Notes: a model not told the origin generated them from the sequence alone. A DNA stretch of 64,000 nucleotides from Limnephilus marmoratus (GCA_917880885.1 OU862923.1:27915770-27979769), one strand, 5' to 3'; shown: positions 31,961 to 43,386, numbered from the stretch's first letter. Program-made: numbers and translations.

Positions 31961-32010
31961 ACTCAAATATATAGTGGTTCAAACAAAATAACATTTTTTC
32001 ATTTAAAAAA

Positions 32011-33438
32011 AGTTATTCTTACTTTAATATCATAACTATTGATATCAAATTGCCAAACGGTTTCGACAAGATCACAACCTTGCAATTGACAGGGAAAATC
32101 ATGAAAATGGTCAAAATATCTCAATAAAGTCTTCATCGAGGCAAATAATATGTGCTAATAACGTTTTTGTTTATATTAAACCAAACCGTTTTAAATTTAA
32201 AAAATAACTGATCGAAGTAATCTTTAAATGCTAGTACATAGTAAAATGTCGAGTTTAGTGCAAACTATTGATTAATGCATTTTACAAAAGACACTGCATA
32301 AACCTTAATGATTAAAACCTCAGACTTCAAAGTTCACGAAGATTGAAAGACTGTTTATAAAGTAGCAGTGGTGGGAATCTAAAGTTGAAGCGGTGCAAGT
32401 CTATTATACACAAGCGGTGCTTTCTCCAGCAGATTATGGAGGGGGAAGGGGTGGGTTGGGATAGTAGAAGAAGAAGACGGCTAAGAAACAGCCCCTACCC
32501 CAGAACGTAACGACGCTGAAACTATAACTCCGCCCGGGTAGCAGAAGATGTAGGAGACAATACGCTTTGTGCTGTAGTTTGTCAACAAACATTATAGACA
32601 CAAGCTTCTCTAGGCGACATGCGACAGTCCTGTGTCTTATGATGCCCGGGTGTAATGTTATATTATGCTTGACACATATTTGTGTGAAATATGTGTTTTC
32701 TTCTATATTTTATTTATTATTTCCAAATTTTGGTTACATATTTTAAACGGAAAACACAAATTGGTAGGGTACATGAAATACATAAATCTGCAATCAGAAT
32801 TCAACATATTCATGTGACATAATTTTTTTTTCATTATGTCAGCACGTATAAACTAATGAATACACAAGAGGACACATAATGTCACTCTCAACTGCTCTCA
32901 ACTTCCGAAAAAGGAACTTCATAAGTGGGAAAAGGGGAAAATTAGATCTTAAAACATTGAAATTGGTCTACAAATTTAACTAAAGGTTAAATTTAGTATG
33001 TCTCGATGATCTGAAATGAAAATTTTAGTAATAGGTAATATTCTTTTTTGGCTTGACTTGATTTAACAATGTATATTTTTATCTTTATGTTTTATGTATA
33101 AGCTGTTTGTCCCTTACTAATAAATTTTTGTTAAAGTAGTTTAAAAAAAAGTAAAATACTTTATATAAATGTTAAATTGTACAAAAAAATAAAATCAATC
33201 ATGCGAATATGATTTTAATGCAAATCTACAGCTTTATTCCGAGATTGGTGAACTTTTGCGACAAACAAGAGGATGATCATTGTCTGTAAGAGAATTCGAA
33301 AACTCCCCCCCCCCCCTTACCTTTTTCCCGCATATTAAAGCCGAATTTTGAACATTCTAGATGAAATTTTGCATGTTTGACTTTAATGTAAGAGGAATTA
33401 TTATTCTATCTTCTATCTCATTACGGAAAACTCTGTGT
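32011..33438. other. Intergenic, nothing recognised
   Basis: AT-rich, with a C13 run near 33305. No gene or shared repeat. Confidence 0.4.
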
Positions 33439-33995
33439 AATTTATTTTTTTATTTGAGACACAAACAGGATATTTATAAAACATTTTTGTGGGTTAAATA
33501 TAATAAATTAAAATACAAATATAAATATTCCTAGACTAATGTGTCTGCAGTAATCAAATTTAATTTTTTACAGAAGCAAACACGTGAAAAACAATGCAAG
33601 TATTATTTACACATAACTTGAAAACTTAAATACAAAATTGAAATATATAATAAGTATACAATATTTATGAAGTATTTACTGAAATGTAATAAAACAACAA
33701 TTTTTTTTTTTAGGTTCAAAAATCTTGGAGATATTTTAAGATTGTTGTATGATCGACACATTCTAGACATAGGATTAAAATATCCAGTATTATTGGTAAA
33801 ATTTTCAGTCCAGAACACGCCTGGCCTGGCGTATAACTTGATTTGGTGGACTAAGTTACTGTCTACACGATTATTCACAATTTTAAAAAGCATTAAGAGG
33901 TCATTTATGTTTCATCTTTTAACCAGACTCTCTAATTTGAAAAGTGTAAGTCTTTGTTCGTACCCGTCTAGAAGTTGGTAGTAATGCCCTGGAAA
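33439..33995 (-). mobile_element. LINE 3' end, family L2-local, copy 1
   Basis: The minus strand encodes YEQRLTLFKLESLVKR, a stop, then NINDLLMLFKIVNNRVDSNL and TGYFNPMSRMCRSYNN, the jockey-type C-terminus. A 3' UTR ending GTGTCTCAAATAAAAAAATA follows. It is clearly homologous to the opposite-strand copy at 46945-47480. 5'-truncated, no catalytic box. Confidence 0.82.
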
Positions 33996-34017
33996 TGTCG
34001 AGACTCCAACATACTAT

Positions 34018-34178
34018 AAACTGGGAGGGATGGATTCATACGTTACTCCTGGAGACACTGATTCCCTTATTTCCTTATTCCCTTTTCCTTCCCAGAACTT
34101 ATTCTCCTGCTTTTCCTTAAAAAGATTCTCCACACAGGTCCCCAAATATGACATAGGCCTTGAGGGATTTATTTTCAA
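34018..34178 (+). mobile_element. SINE B 3' half
   Basis: GGGAGGGATGGATTCATACG, then CTTCCCAGAAC and TCCACACAGG..GACATAGGCCTTGAGGG, ending before the poly-A. Confidence 0.7.
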
Positions 34179-34659
34179 ACGCCAAACAAGTGGGTGAAAA
34201 CGTTTTATATTTGTGATATTAATAAATAATCTGGATTAGTATTGTGTTTTGTTTGTCTGGCGGTTAAGCAAGGAAAAAAACAAATATTTATCGGTAGGCC
34301 TCCATGTTATAAATAGTTAGTAGGTTATTAGTTATTACTGGGATAACATGCAAGATTTGTGTTATCCAATCTATTATTAGTAGACATCGATGGTATACTG
34401 TTAAGCCCTGGTGCAAGTGTTGGATTTTGGGCTGCTGAGGGGTTCAAAATAGCAAGTCAGCAGTATCAATATCCGGAAAACCGAACTGATGGTTCTTACT
34501 ATTTCCACTTCTACTTAGTAATTTAATGCGCTGTATTCTTGTGGATTGTGGCTACATTGTGTAGAAAATGAACGTCGACAAAGTCAGAGATTTTGGCAGG
34601 TTACGTCTTCAGAAACTATAAAATTTTGACATCTTTGAGAAAACGTTATTTCATTATTT
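34179..34659. other. Intergenic, nothing recognised
   Basis: No recognised feature. Confidence 0.4.
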
Positions 34660-35080
34660 ATTTTATTGATTTTTTTATTATTTCATAAATGATTAAATGT
34701 TACATTTTTGGACATTTTTGACTACCATACTAGGCTATTGCCCGTGTTGTGGTAGTCATACATGTAATATAATTTTATATAAACAGATAATAAAATATAA
34801 GAAGACAAGAAAAAAATAACATATTTTGGGATAAATAAAACTAAAAACAGATAAAAATATAAGAATTACAAGTTATCTAAGAAATAAAGAAAATTTAAAG
34901 AAGATGAAATAAACATTGGTGAGCATTATTCTTCTTGAAATAAAAATAGAAATAAAATTTGGTAAGTAATCTTCTGCACGAGAGTACATGTTTGTAGTCA
35001 TTTTTGATATTCGTTCTACGAAAGAAATTGGAAAGAGTGTTAGAGAAAGTAATTTTTTGTTTGATTTTTTTAAAATGCAA
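34660..35080 (-). mobile_element. Probable LINE 3' region
   Basis: Contains the hairpin GACTACCA/TGGTAGTC (34720-34727, 34750-34757) with a GGGCAATAGCCTAGTA loop on the minus strand, like other LINE UTR hairpins here. A minus frame of 61 codons precedes it but has no recognised domain. Confidence 0.4.
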
Positions 35081-35345
35081 TATTAAGTTAAAGTAATTGA
35101 TTAATTACATTTGTAATATTTTTTTAATTAATATTAATATTATTTGTTTTTTCATTGGTTTTTTGGTGCAAATCGAGAAGTTTCATATGTAATAAAATGT
35201 GAAATTTTAACGTTTTATAGATATATGTATTGTATATATGTATTTTATAGATATAAAATGTTTATAATTTTTTAGATATATGATCAAATCAAAGCGAAAC
35301 TTGGTGGTACAAAGCGTGTTGATTAACAAAAAGTAAGAATTCAAT
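35081..35345. other. Intergenic, nothing recognised
   Basis: AT-rich. Confidence 0.4.
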
Positions 35346-35592
35346 CAATTTGGGAGGCGGATTGGGTACCACCGCCCCGGGAACCTTTATTGGATAACCA
35401 ACACCTCTGCCGTAGGTCACCCCAATTGGTTCGCTACGTTTGGTGATTTAGCAGGAGTGCCCGGGTTCATGGGGTGAGGTTTGTCTAGGTCCCCCTAAAA
35501 ACCCCTCCACACAGCATCACAAAAGATGACATAGGCCCTGAAGGAAATTATTTTTCTCAGGGCCTCCTGTGAGGAACTCAAGTAAAAAAAAA
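35346..35592 (+). mobile_element. SINE B copy, internally deleted
   Basis: Intact 5' end (CAATTTGGGAGGCGGATTGG) and 3' tail with poly-A. About 100-150 bp of the middle is missing: TTTGTCTAGGTCC jumps straight to AACCCCTCCACACAGC. Confidence 0.85.
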
Positions 35593-36444
35593 GAAAACAA
35601 AAGAAGACAAAATACACAATTTTGGAACAAGTCCTTTGAAAACTGCCCCTAATCCAAAACATTTGGTAAATAATTAGACAGCCAAATTCCAAAAATGGCC
35701 ACAAAGATCCAACATTTACAAAATACAACAATTAGTAAAATACAATAAAATATTTAGAAAATGCTAGCACGTCATAATTATGACGACGCGCAAACTGTAG
35801 GAAAATTATTTAAAATTTTGTTACATATATGATATCTCAACGATTTATGTAGGTGTTTTTAATGCATTACAAGCAAGTTAAAAAATATATATTTTAAGGT
35901 GAGGATGTTCGCAAAATGAACAGTTTAAACTTACTCAAAATTTGAATACTATTTAACTTGATATCTGACATCACACCCCACGTATCAATTTCCACCCATA
36001 AGCGCATCACATTGATTAAATATCACCCAGCAAACAAAGTGTGTTTGCATTTTCAAAATCAACCATGATCATCCCAAAGGGGATGAAACCCTCCAACCCC
36101 CGCTACCCAACCCCCTCCCCACCCCCCTAAAGGCTCCTGTGGTCTCGGATGATGATAACATCAAAATAATCAAAGTATCGACCTCTGAAGGTGACTTGCG
36201 AAAGTCACCCCTCTCCTCTTTAGGAATAAGGGATGGTGTCGAAGGCAGTGGTGGTCCTCTCCGGTGTAATGTGAGGATTACATGATGACTTGACTGAGGA
36301 GCTAACTGTCTACTTTTGAACTTGTCACAGCTGTGCCCGTTCATATAGAAAATATATGCTAAATCCGTAAGTTGCGAGGTATACAGTTTTAGAATTTATT
36401 TTTGTCTAAGAAGTTATTTCACGAGTATTTTGATGGTGACCGGA
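35593..36444. other. Intergenic; 16-bp perfect palindrome near 35768
   Basis: CGTCATAATTATGACG is a perfect palindrome. The 36060-36330 stretch is GC-richer and unique. No gene recognised. Confidence 0.4.
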
Positions 36445-36585
36445 CAACTCAAAAGCACCTCAGAAAGGCCAATAAGAGTAATGATAAAAAATGGTTAAAT
36501 AGGTTAAGTTAGGTTAGGGTTACCGGCTATTTTAAAATTATTTTTTCATAGCTTTTAATTACCTTTCTGAGGTGTTTCTGAGTTG
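36445..36585. mobile_element. MITE with about 28-bp inverted ends, copy 2
   Basis: CAACTCAAAAGCACCTCAG (from 36445) and the complement of CTGAGGTGTTTCTGAGTTG (to 36585). The interior GGTTAAATAGGTTAAGTTAG matches copy 1 at 10447-10583 in reverse. Confidence 0.7.
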
Positions 36586-37459
36586 GTTTCATTCTGAGTT
36601 GGCATGGAAACCATTTTGATGTACCAAATAGAGGTACATACTTAAAACACCCTTATGATATTACTTGTGATATTACTTCTATGTACATATATAATGAAGC
36701 TGTACTTTTTCGATTAGTCAATTTTTAGAAAAAAAAAATTGGTTGATTAATAATGAACTTCGAAACCGATTAGCGTTAAAACTGAAAATAAAATAGTAAT
36801 AAAACTATGTATCTTCGTTGCTTTTTTTTGTTTACACAAGCTTTCTGCTTATACTCGTAAGTGTAGTTACATGATATCTAAAAAAAAAGAATTCTTAACC
36901 CTCCCGCAGCCAACTGGGGTCGAAGGTAGACCCCAAAATAACTATCTTTCGTATATCTACTTAAATACATGAAATATATTTTTAGTATTTTAGGTATTCC
37001 TGCGCAAAGGATTAATACATAATATGCCATTTAAAAAAAATATGAAAAAATCGTTGATCGCAGGAAAAAATATTTTGTCAAATATAGGTAGGTAATATTC
37101 CCTGCAAAAACATAAATAACAAAAAAAAATATCAAAAAAAGAAAAAGTGTTTTCTTTGGTTTAAAAGTTTAGAAAAAAAAGGGGTCATCAGCCGACCCCC
37201 ACGGTTACGGACGTCCTGTTTGGCATCTTGGCCTGTCGAGAGTTAACTAATTAAACCGGATATCATTTTAGTAATTGAAGAAGATTATCAACATATATTT
37301 CGTGGTACGATCGGATGCACGGTACGATCAAGTGAGTTATATGGTGTGGTAGCCCTCTAAACCCCATCCATGAAAAAGGTTCACGTTTTTACCTGAAGGA
37401 GTGCCTTTGAAGTTTCGCCCTCTAGAAATTTCTAGAACGGTTGTGAACATTTTAGAGTA
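36586..37459. other. Intergenic, nothing recognised
   Basis: AT-rich, no shared repeat. Confidence 0.4.
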
Positions 37460-37863
37460 TTTTTTTTTTACATGAATTCCGCACAAGAATCCCAACTGCT
37501 CCCGTCTGGAGCCAGTGAGACTATGGCATCCCTAAGTGGGGTATGTTGTGAGGCTGAAGGTAGTGGTGGGGAGGGGAAGGAGATAGGGAAGAGGAAGGTG
37601 GGGAAGTACCTGGCTATTCAGATCTGATCACCAAACACGGCTAAAGCCATTTCAAGCAACTTTCAATTCTGAATGGTGGTCTTACACTGAGAGTATCTTC
37701 CACTCTGGAACGTGCCGCAAATAGGTATACTATATATTATTTAAAATGAATAAATTGTGAAATACACAAACGAATGAAAGAAAATTTATTTCCCACGCCG
37801 GGATTCGATCCCGCGACCTTAAAATGCGAGTCAAAAAACCTTACCGCTGGAGTACGTCGGCCG
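37460..37863 (-). mobile_element. SINE A copy, complete
   Basis: T run, GAATTCCGCACAAGAATCCC, the full body, and a tRNA-like head with the B-box complement GGGATTCGATCCC. The head abuts the heat-shock-like module that follows. Confidence 0.88.
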
Positions 37864-37865
37864 TA

Positions 37866-38142
37866 AATTCGAGAGCATTCCACAACATTCCAGAACACCC
37901 CGGAACATTTTGGAGTGTTGTGGAATTTTCCGGAATAGGGAATTGGAAACATCATTGTGGAACATTCCAGAACACTCTCGAATGTTGTGGAATGTTCTGG
38001 AACATTGTGGACCATTCGAAGACTTCTTTGTATGGGTAGGGCTAACCATTGGTAGGAGTATATAAAGCAAGGTCCGTCGTGGGTTCGAACGTCAGTTCAA
38101 TCTCATATCAACTCTCTGAGCTAAGCCGGGTACCCCAGCTAG
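37866..38142 (+). promoter_or_regulatory. Heat-shock-promoter-like module with Helitron-like 3' end
   Basis: Three exact three-unit heat-shock elements of the form GAAnnTTCnnGAA lie at 37923-37935 (GAATTTTCCGGAA), 37960-37972 (GAACATTCCAGAA) and 37990-38002 (GAATGTTCTGGAA), with further partial units from 37888. An inverted CCAAT (ATTGG) is at about 38048. A TATATAAA box lies at 38059-38066 and a TCAGTT initiator with its A at 38094, 33-35 bases downstream. The spacing matches an insect hsp70-type core promoter. The module ends GCCGGGTACCCCAGCTAGT, a small hairpin plus CTAGT as in Helitrons. HSF would be the expected activator. No HSP coding sequence follows; the next thing is a MITE. Confidence 0.6.
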
Positions 38143-38152
38143 TGTTATATAA

Positions 38153-38317
38153 GGGGGCATACATTAATTACGTGAGCTCAAAAGGGGGGGGGGGGGTAAG
38201 CAAAACCTCACGTTACTTGAAAAGAATATACGAAGTGGCCCAAAAATATCTCACCAAGGGGGGGGGGGTCTAGATTAGAAGAAAAACTGCTCACGTACCT
38301 AATTAATGTATGCCCCC
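38153..38317. mobile_element. Harbinger-type MITE family G, copy 2 (165 bp)
   Basis: Perfect TAA duplication (38150-38152, 38318-38320). Ends GGGGGCATACATTAATTACG and the complement of TTAATGTATGCCCCC. Same length as the copy at 20408-20572. Two long G runs lie inside. Confidence 0.9.
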
Positions 38318-38984
38318 TAAACGAAACAGAACTGGATACAGAAAATTAAAAAAAAAGACTAAGGAGAACCCGTTTCTGTTTTATCATGACAACACTCTAA
38401 CCACTATAGATTTATTATTTTTATCTTATTATTTTATGATTAAATAATACCTTGATTTGTAAAATCTTTAAAAGTCAATTGTTTTTCCAATAAAGTGAAA
38501 ATATGTTTTTTTTTCTACATCTTTTTAGTTATTTTCTTTGTTTTGTTAGTTAGTTATAGCGTTGACTTTATTAATAATAAGCCATTTTTGATTAATGTTA
38601 ATATAATTATTAATCAATCGTCCCTTTCTGCGCCACTGGTATCATCCCTGTTGTGTAAACGCCCCAAAGTGTAGAAAACCGAGAGGAAATTAGTAATTTT
38701 AACTGGCTTTAGACTTTGCAGCACAAGGGATGTTTTACACGAAAATACATTAGTATTATATAACTTTACACGGTGCACTTTGAAAGTTTTTTAAGCATAT
38801 TACAAAACATTTTTTCTCAAATACATGTGTTTAGATAGAATTATTAGATTTATACAAATACATGTGTTCAAATATCCTATGTTTAGGCACCTAGTTTTAG
38901 CAAGTAGGTAAAGAACACACGATAATTTAACGAATTAGGTCATATTTGCAGATAAGTTTCATAATTTATTTAAAACAGTTACAA
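38318..38984. other. Intergenic, nothing recognised
   Basis: AT-rich. Confidence 0.4.
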
Positions 38985-39115
38985 CAAACTAATCATTCGC
39001 AATTTCGCTTTGTGGCGTCATTTTATGTAAGTAAATGAAAATAGTTAATCATTTTTAATTTTAACCTGACGAAGAATCCGTTAGTTTTGAAAAATGTAGA
39101 TAATTTTAATTAAAT
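38985..39115 (+). mobile_element. Possible decayed PLE end
   Basis: TTTGTGGCGTCATTTTATG resembles 28270-28290, and AACCTGACGAAGAATCC resembles a hammerhead core, but the GAA/palindrome part is lost. Confidence 0.35.
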
Positions 39116-39259
39116 AAATGGAGTACACCAATTGGTTCGTTTTCATTAAAATTAATTTGTGATTGCAATATAACATTTTTTGTTGTTGTTAAAAATTGGT
39201 TTGAATCAGCAAAAAATAGTTTCTATGGAAAAATATAAAATGATTAAATAACTGGTTGC

Positions 39260-39522
39260 AGGAGGACTTTCGACCTATCCAGCCGGACTATCTCGACCCA
39301 TCGCCTTGCACCGCAGTTGTAGTTGAATTCATACCTCCATTACTCCTGGACACATTAACCCTCAGATTCTTCCTCATCTCTCATACATTTTTCCTTTCAA
39401 AACTTCCTCTTCTTCCTTTCTCTGAAATGACCCTTCACAAAGTGTAGATACCCTAAGATGACATAAGCCCTGATAGTGATTATTTTCCTCAAGGCCTCCT
39501 GTGTGGGGCTAATGTTAAAAAG
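39260..39522 (+). mobile_element. SINE B 3' two-thirds
   Basis: Begins within the middle (CAGCCGGACTATCTCGACCC) and ends CTCCTGTGTGGGGCTAATG with a short A run. 5' end missing. Confidence 0.75.
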
Positions 39523-39791
39523 AAATACCTTGGAACTAATTCACTTAAAAAAAAATTAAATATGTATACGAATATACTTATAGAGGCATCGATAATTGGT
39601 GAAGCTCATTCATTGTACTTGTGTTTTATTGCTCAGAAAGAATACACGTGTGCGGTAATTCAGGTGCGGTCATTCAGGACACTGGGTGACACGCTACAGT
39701 GGTATTGTAGACCAATTTCCGTGTTTTGATGTCTAACTTTCCCTTTATCCTACTTAAGAAATTAACCTTTTTTGGCAATTTTTTAAATTAA

Positions 39792-40214
39792 TTTTTTTTT
39801 TTTTTTTTTTTTACAGTGAATACCGCACAAGAATCTCAACTGCTCCCGTCTGGAGCCAGTGAGACTATGGCATCCCCAATTGGGGTATGTTGTGAGGCTG
39901 AAGGTAGTGGGGAGGGGAAGGAGGTGGGGAAGAGGAAGGTTGGGAAGTACCTGGCTATTCAGATCTGGTCACTAAACACGGCTAAAGCCATTTTCAAGCA
40001 ACGTTTCAATTCTGAATGGTGGTCTTACACCAGGGCGATACTGATAGTATCTTCCACTCTGGAACATGCCGCAAATATACTATATGTTATTTTAAATGAA
40101 TTAATTGTGAAATAACACAAATTAATCAAATAAAATTTATTTGCGCATGCCGGGTTCGAACCCGCGACCTCCGGAATGTGAGTCAAGAGTCTTAGCCACT
40201 GGACTACGGAGGTC
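39792..40214 (-). mobile_element. SINE A copy, complete
   Basis: Begins with about 21 T (poly-A on minus), then GAATACCGCACAAGAATC, the whole body, and a tRNA-like head with the B-box complement GGGTTCGAACCC and the A-box part CCACTGGACTACGG. It is among the least diverged copies. Confidence 0.9.
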
Positions 40215-40639
40215 TACTAATTTAACAAATCAAAGTTTTAAAGGCCCGAAAAGAAGAAGATGGAGAGATACGAAATTACCAATGTTAGAGTAGAGTTCTA
40301 ACATTTACAGCGACAAAATCTACGCGAAAATTGCGAAAATGTTTAATAAAACACGACTCGGTTAAAATAGAGCAAAAATCTCGCGGGCATTATCTTAAAC
40401 AGCATTTAAAGAAATATGTGATTTTTTTCATACATATAACTTGTAAAATAACTGAAACAAACGTGTTAATAATAATTTTTGGAGCATACTTTGCGATTTT
40501 TTTCTATCCAGGGAATTTTATACAATTTGCGTTTCGGCGCGGGCAAAGTCTAAATATTATCTTCAAGAATAACATATATTTTTTTAAGAGCTTTAAAACT
40601 TACCGTGTTTAAGGGAAATATGTAATAAATCGGTACAAA
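40215..40639. other. Intergenic, nothing recognised
   Basis: No recognised feature. Confidence 0.4.
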
Positions 40640-40990
40640 TCCGGATTGCGGGCCCTTACGTATAAATTTTTTATCAATTATGATTCCTAAGTATTTATTT
40701 ACTTCTACTTCATCAATTTTTTGATTTCTTATATTTAGGATAGTGATTTCGTTTAGTTTCTTCCCTAATACCATGAATTTACTTTAAGTTACATTTAATT
40801 TCAGTTTATTCGAAGTATAATATTCTTTAATATATAATACAGAAGTATTCTTTAACAGAAGTTCACTTTGTACTTTGGACAATGCATCTTCGATGTTATT
40901 TGCTATAATGTATTTAAATGAGTCATCAGCAAAAGTTTGACGGAACAGTACTTCAGGCACTTCACTATATCATTAATATATATATCTAAC
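40640..40990 (-). pseudogene. LINE reverse transcriptase palm fragment
   Basis: The minus strand reads YINDIVK, then after a frameshift FADDSFKYI (catalytic box, about 40935), then KLKLNVT, a stop, and SKFMVLGKKLNE..VNKYLGIIID. This is the RT palm/thumb border of a jockey-like LINE, with at least one frameshift and one stop; both ends are truncated. Confidence 0.7.
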
Positions 40991-41394
40991 TGAATCAGCC
41001 AAGATAATACGTAGTTATAACACTTGCTAAACTCCTTTTTTAAACAATGCTCTGGGAAGTATATCAAGTATTATGACCAATATGGAAGAGTAAAAACATT
41101 GAAATAAAGGATAAAAAAATAAACAAAATTTCCGATCTCAGTCAGCAGAAAATTAGTCCAGAATTTATTTAGAGTGATGTTTCTGCTAGTCATGGCACAG
41201 AACAATTCATCACGGAATTGGGTATTGGGTAGGTGTAGGTACCCTCCTTTCGAGACCCTCCTGTCAAAACATTATGAACAAATACCTAAATAATTATTTA
41301 ATTTATTGCTATTCATATTTCTGCTTTGTATCTACTATTGTTGTTTTCTTCTGACCTTAAGAACCAATTCTTATGTAGAGAATACAACTATTCT
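40991..41394. other. Intergenic, nothing recognised
   Basis: No recognised feature. Confidence 0.4.
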
Positions 41395-41500
41395 CCTTAT
41401 TGATTCTTTCAGTATCGCCCTGGTCAAAGAACACCAGTCAGATCCGGTAACCATGATTGGTGACTTCTGAATAGATAGGTACGTCTTTATCTCTCTCTTA
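41395..41500 (+). mobile_element. SINE A fragment, diverged
   Basis: CAGTATCGCCCTGGTC, AACACCAGTCAGATC and GGTGACTTCTGAATAGATAG follow SINE A order. The LINE below starts where it stops, suggesting insertion into the SINE. Confidence 0.55.
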
Positions 41501-43386
41501 CTTCACATACAACAGAAAAATATAAATACTTCAAAAAGTTCAAGACATATAAAAATCCTTCTGACTATGCCACTTTCTCTCTACTAAGATCACGTCACAA
41601 AAAACTTAACTGGGAATGCCATAATAAATACTTACTTAAAATAGAACATGATATATCCTCCGATCCAAAAAAAGTATGGAACTACATTAAGTCAAACTCC
41701 AAATCCCATGGCGTTCCGAATACCATGATGTTCAAAGACGAAAAAGCTGAAAATGGATCTGACATCTGCAACTTATTCTCTAAATATTTCACTTCAGTCT
41801 ACAATAATAATGCTCGGATTAACCAGATCCTGCCAGACTACACCAGTGAGCCCTGTATTGCTAGCATTCATAATATTGAAATCAACCAGCATCACATACA
41901 GAAACAACTTGAAAATTTAGATCCCAATAAAGGCGCAGGCCCAGATAAAATTCCCCCTTTCTTCATAAGCAAATGTGCGCGCAGCCTTTCTAAACCATTA
42001 TTCATAATTTTTAGTCGCTCCCTTAATGAGGGAATTGTGCCAAACACTTGGAAAACTGCATTTGTAACTCCCATTTTCAAGAACGGCCAAAAATCTGACG
42101 TTGAAAATTATAGGCCCATATCAAAGCTCTGCATTTTCAGTAAGGTTTTCGAAAAAATTGTGTACGACCAGATGTTTACAGCCTTGAGATCGTCACTTAA
42201 CAACAATCAACATGGATTTATGAGAGGAAAATCTACAACCACTAACCTAACGGCATTTGTCGAAATCTTACAAGACAATATGGACCAGCGCGTACAGGTA
42301 GATGCAATATATACAGACTATAGCAAAGCCTTTGATTTAGTAATCCATGATGTCTTGTTGACTAAACTTTCACTAATCGGCGTACACGGAGATCTCCTCA
42401 GATGGCTCTCGTCGTATTTGAAAAATCGCAGCCAAGCAGTAGTCGTCGGTGGCTATAAATCAAATTGGGTAACCGTACCGTCAGGAGTACCCCAAGGGTC
42501 ATTATTGGGACCATTGCTCTTCAACATATACATTAATGACATTGGAAAATGTTTTCTTTACTCCAGAACGTTATTATACGCAGACGACATGAAAATATTC
42601 TCTCCTGTTACAAGTATCACTGACTGTATTCGCGTACAAGAAGATTTAAATCGCCTAAATAGCTACTGTACACAACACAACCTTCAAATAAATGTTAAAA
42701 AATGCGGCGTCATCAGCTTTACCCGAAACAAAAATCCCATTTCTTTTGATTATTCCCTTAACGGCACAGTACTTAAAAAAATGATGGAGGCCAAAGATCT
42801 GGGAGTAGTGCTAGACCCGAAATTACTTTTTGACCTACATATCGAATCCATAGTTGCAAAAGCTTCCAAGGTACTTGGCTTCATACTCAGAACCTGCAAA
42901 CACTTTAAAAAGGTAAACACTATGAAAATGCTGTACTTTGCGTATGTACGCAGTTCTCTGGAGTACGCTTCTCAAGTCTGGAATCCCAGGTACACAACAT
43001 ACATAGAAAGGATTGAGAAAATACAAAATCGTTTTCTACGATACCTTGATTTTCGGGGATATCGTCCTCATCTAAGTAATGTGGAGTCAGCCACGTTTTT
43101 CAAAATCTCGTCACTAGAAAATCGTAGAAATTCTGCAGACGTAATATTCTTGCAAAAGATAGCCACCTCTGCGATAGATTGCCCGGAATTACTTGAAAGA
43201 ATTCAATTAAGAGTGCCCACCAGACAAACTAGACTAAATCACACACTTAACACTCCTCGATGCAACACTAACTCTAAACAAAACACATTCATTAACCGCG
43301 CTTCACACTTTTTTAACAATTCATACAATGAATTCGACTTATTCAACACAGCACCCCAAATTCTAAAAAAAATAAACAATAAATAA
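41479..43386 (+). CDS. LINE reverse transcriptase ORF (5'-truncated)
   Basis: Longest undamaged retrotransposon RT frame here. It is open from just after a TAG at 41476-41478 to TAA at 43384-43386; the first ATG is at 41725 (553 codons). LINE similarity begins near 41520. Counting from that ATG: motif A YTDYSKAFD at 196-204, GVPQGSLLGPLLF at 254-266, the catalytic YADD at 285-288, and the jockey-type downstream region (AYVRSSLEYASQVWNP, IEKIQNRFLRYL, SLENRR). The apurinic endonuclease domain and ORF1 are missing. The palm is complete, so the copy is young or only recently inactive, but it cannot be autonomous. Confidence 0.92.
   Translation, partial: VRLYLSLTSHTTEKYKYFKKFKTYKNPSDYATFSLLRSRHKKLNWECHNKYLLKIEHDISSDPKKVWNYIKSNSKSHGVPNTMMFKDEKAENGSDICNLFSKYFTSVYNNNARINQILPDYTSEPCIASIHNIEINQHHIQKQLENLDPNKGAGPDKIPPFFISKCARSLSKPLFIIFSRSLNEGIVPNTWKTAFVTPIFKNGQKSDVENYRPISKLCIFSKVFEKIVYDQMFTALRSSLNNNQHGFMRGKSTTTNLTAFVEILQDNMDQRVQVDAIYTDYSKAFDLVIHDVLLTKLSLIGVHGDLLRWLSSYLKNRSQAVVVGGYKSNWVTVPSGVPQGSLLGPLLFNIYINDIGKCFLYSRTLLYADDMKIFSPVTSITDCIRVQEDLNRLNSYCTQHNLQINVKKCGVISFTRNKNPISFDYSLNGTVLKKMMEAKDLGVVLDPKLLFDLHIESIVAKASKVLGFILRTCKHFKKVNTMKMLYFAYVRSSLEYASQVWNPRYTTYIERIEKIQNRFLRYLDFRGYRPHLSNVESATFFKISSLENRRNSADVIFLQKIATSAIDCPELLERIQLRVPTRQTRLNHTLNTPRCNTNSKQNTFINRASHFFNNSYNEFDLFNTAPQILKKINNK

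Larger units (their letters stand above)
31430..32010 (+). mobile_element. Penelope-like element, 5'-truncated
   Basis: Contains the C-terminal GIY-YIG region of the PLE polyprotein, a stop, a 3' UTR (GCTCCACCCCTACCATAATA) and a terminal sequence with a hammerhead-like motif. The same coding end and UTR recur at 57578-57927. The RT domain is absent. Confidence 0.85.

Noticed and set aside
34895..35080. 61-codon minus frame as a gene
   Set aside because: No recognisable domain; better explained as a decayed LINE next to a UTR hairpin.
37737..38070. Overlapping 70-90-codon frames rich in WNVVECS-type repeats
   Set aside because: They translate the heat-shock-element repeats and the SINE A head; no domain.
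39816..40115. 99-codon frame starting MNTAQESQLLPSGASETMAS
   Set aside because: Recurs with changes in every SINE A copy (28709, 37490, 45743) and shows no constraint beyond nucleotide similarity; not a protein family.
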